Source: Chromobotia macracanthus
Lineage: Eukaryota > Chordata > Actinopteri > Cypriniformes > Botiidae
NCBI GenBank assembly: GCA_036877525.1
Contig: JAZGTH010000062.1
Coordinates: forward strand, 6,256,501-6,320,500
Direction of reading: 5' to 3'
Length of the DNA stretch: 64,000 nt
Part shown: positions 62,828 through 64,000 of the stretch, piece after piece
Position numbering within the stretch: the first letter of the stretch is position 1
How the letters are laid out: each line of letters opens with the position of its first letter
The notes under the pieces: model-generated
The model's database searches: none
What the model was told of the DNA's origin: nothing
The model's input: only the letters and a program-made list of their open reading frames with translations
Made by a program: the position numbers and the translations under genes

Positions 62828-62936
62828 ATGTACAATACAGTGTGGAGTACGGAGAAAGATGACGACGACTGGAGAGACGTGATGATGCCCTATTCCACTG
62901 AATTAATATTTTACATTGAGATGGACCAACCACCAG
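62828..62936 (+). CDS. pik3r3: pik3r3 short-form first coding exon (p55-gamma N-terminus)
   Basis: First coding exon of 109 bases, starting at the ATG at 62828 in an 'agaccATGt' context and ending at donor 'ccag|gtatcg' in phase 1. It encodes 36 residues plus one base: MYNTVWSTEKDDDDWRD, then VMMPYSTELIFYIEMDQPP. This is the hallmark N-terminus of PIK3R3/p55-gamma (MYNTVW, an acidic DD-W-R run, MMPYSTELIFYIEMD). PIK3R1's p55-alpha shares only MY.TVW and FYIEMD, so the R3 assignment is firm. The 30-odd-residue segment replaces SH3 and BH in the short form; in the family, p55 isoforms still bind p110 through the inter-SH2 region. The final Pro-G junction is identical in phase to the end of the last BH exon at 21708. 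The remaining exons lie past 64000. Confidence 0.95.
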
Positions 62937-64000
62937 GTATCGATATAACTGAATTAAACTAACAGTATGCGTTTGTCCCATCTACTGTAGATTAAATGTA
63001 AACAGTCGCATTACAGTCTTCTGAAGCACCAGCTGTCTATTCACACATACAGACAGTAAATTTATTGATATTCCCTTATGGATTTATCTCTTCATTTATG
63101 TTCATTTATGCAGTACTCTTCAAATATGACTAGCGTTTCCACTCTTCCATTCCTATCAATCGAATAAACTATTTCGTCCTCCCAAAATAGGTCTTGTCCA
63201 GTCAGGTTTAATATACCTTAATATATCAAACTAAAACATACATTTGGCATTTTAAATGCATGTTAACTAGAAATGCTTGTCACTTGGATGAGCCAGCAAG
63301 TTTTATACTCTAGAAGCCTCCTTCACCCTGAAAAGACCACATACAACTCGTTTATATAGTTAGAACTATTGTAGACCTTTGTAATATATATATATGTATA
63401 TATATATGTGTGTATAATCTTGTTCTTTTATCTTGGTCCCCTCATTTAGCCATGTAAATGGTTAAATCATTATAGAGAAAGATTGTGTTACAGGTCCTGC
63501 TACCTGCTATAGTTTGCAATAGTCAGTATTTCCTCAGGAGATTTGATAATTTTGCATTCCTGACCACAAATTGTTTATTTAATTGTATGCAAAATGTGGA
63601 CGAATCCAAATGCGTTCTCTGAATTGGTTTGTCACCTTTTACTTGATCTGCATTGTGCACTTTCCCACCAAGTCATTTTGCAGGTAGGGACTTTGTTTAA
63701 GGTAGCTTATTGTTATTGCCTCTGCGTTCTCTGGTCTTCTCAGAGGTCTGCAGTTTTCTAGATGTTACTTTTGGTGTTCTTCACTCCTTACGGGATTCAT
63801 GTGTCATTTATTAAGCACTGACACCAGTTTTATTGTCATTAACAATGATGTCATGGACTGGAAACAGGATCCTATTCAGAAGTCACGGGCATAGTGGACA
63901 ATGGCTCATTAATTCATGCTGTTAATTCTTGATGGGATGGTTCTTGCGATAAAAAGACAGATGACACTTTTGGAAGCATGAAATGGCAATGAAATGGGAA
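62937..64000 (+). other. pik3r3: Start of intron after the p55-gamma first exon
   Basis: No exon recognised up to the window edge. The nSH2-encoding exon expected next (LPPKPPKP... SLQDAEWYWG in the family) is not here. A (TA)n(TG)n patch lies at 63383-63414. Confidence 0.75.
63383..63414. repeat. (TA)n(TG)n microsatellite
   Basis: TA run with 'tatgtatata' interruption, ending in a short TG stretch. Confidence 0.8.

Larger units (their letters stand above)
3106..62936 (+). other. pik3r3: pik3r3 gene, 5' part, with two alternative N-termini
   Basis: Gene-level entry joining the six coding exons listed separately. The product is a regulatory subunit of class IA phosphoinositide 3-kinase. In this family the regulatory subunit stabilises and restrains the p110 catalytic subunit and recruits it through SH2 domains to phosphotyrosine (YxxM) on receptors and adaptors. 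In this window only N-terminal parts are encoded: a five-exon BH/RhoGAP-like domain (long, p85-like form) and a separate p55-gamma first exon (short form). Assignment to the R3 paralog rather than R1 rests on the last exon, whose VMMPYSTELIFYIEMD stretch is p55-gamma-like; p55-alpha differs here. The nSH2, inter-SH2 coiled coil and cSH2 exons are beyond position 64000, and the SH3 exon was not found to the left. That the BH exons and the p55 exon form one gene is inferred from matching phase, strand and order. Teleosts often carry a and b copies; which one this is cannot be told here. Confidence 0.85.

Noticed and set aside
1..64000. A bacterial or phage-type system, CRISPR array or operon
   Set aside because: The window has exon-intron structure, vertebrate gene content and fish repeats. 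No array of equal repeats and spacers or cluster of compact genes exists.

Overview
The window is AT-rich vertebrate genomic DNA and almost certainly comes from a teleost fish, probably a cyprinid. The evidence is small exons separated by long introns, dense (TC)n, (GT)n and (TA)n microsatellites, tRNA-derived SINEs ending in the fish-typical 'ggataaaagcg' tail, and many copies of a short inverted-repeat element that starts 'aaaggaatagttcaccc'. No bacterial-style genes, CRISPR arrays or operons are present. Nearly all short open frames are chance frames in intron or repeat DNA.

One gene accounts for the window: a plus-strand pik3r3-type regulatory subunit of class IA PI 3-kinase, of which only the 5' part is inside. 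Five exons (3106-3201, 3522-3599, 15834-15965, 19309-19510, 21623-21708) join in one continuous frame of 198 codons. They encode a Bcr-homology/RhoGAP-like (BH) domain that lines up along its whole length with the BH domain of p85-alpha. About 41 kb further on, a CpG- and CCAAT-rich promoter (about 62040-62600) precedes a separate first coding exon (62828-62936). That exon encodes the diagnostic p55-gamma N-terminus (MYNTVW..., ending ...FYIEMDQPP). Exon 21623-21708 and exon 62828-62936 both end in a Pro codon plus a single G (phase 1). Both can therefore splice to the same downstream exon (expected to start the LPPKPPKP/nSH2 part), which lies beyond the right edge. The locus thus appears to make a long p85-like form and a short p55-gamma form from alternative promoters, whereas mammalian PIK3R3 is known for the short form.

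Layout: 1-3105 is 5' intronic or upstream DNA with no recognisable SH3 exon. 3106-21708 is the BH exon cluster. 21709-62039 is a huge intron with only repeats, possible non-coding elements and one cryptic-exon candidate. 62040-62936 is the p55-gamma promoter, a uORF-containing leader and the first exon. 62937-64000 is the start of the next intron. Two consecutive BH exons use a (TC)n microsatellite as their polypyrimidine tract, which is the oddest structural feature of the gene. I found no separate new multi-gene system. The dual-isoform architecture is the main point of interest.
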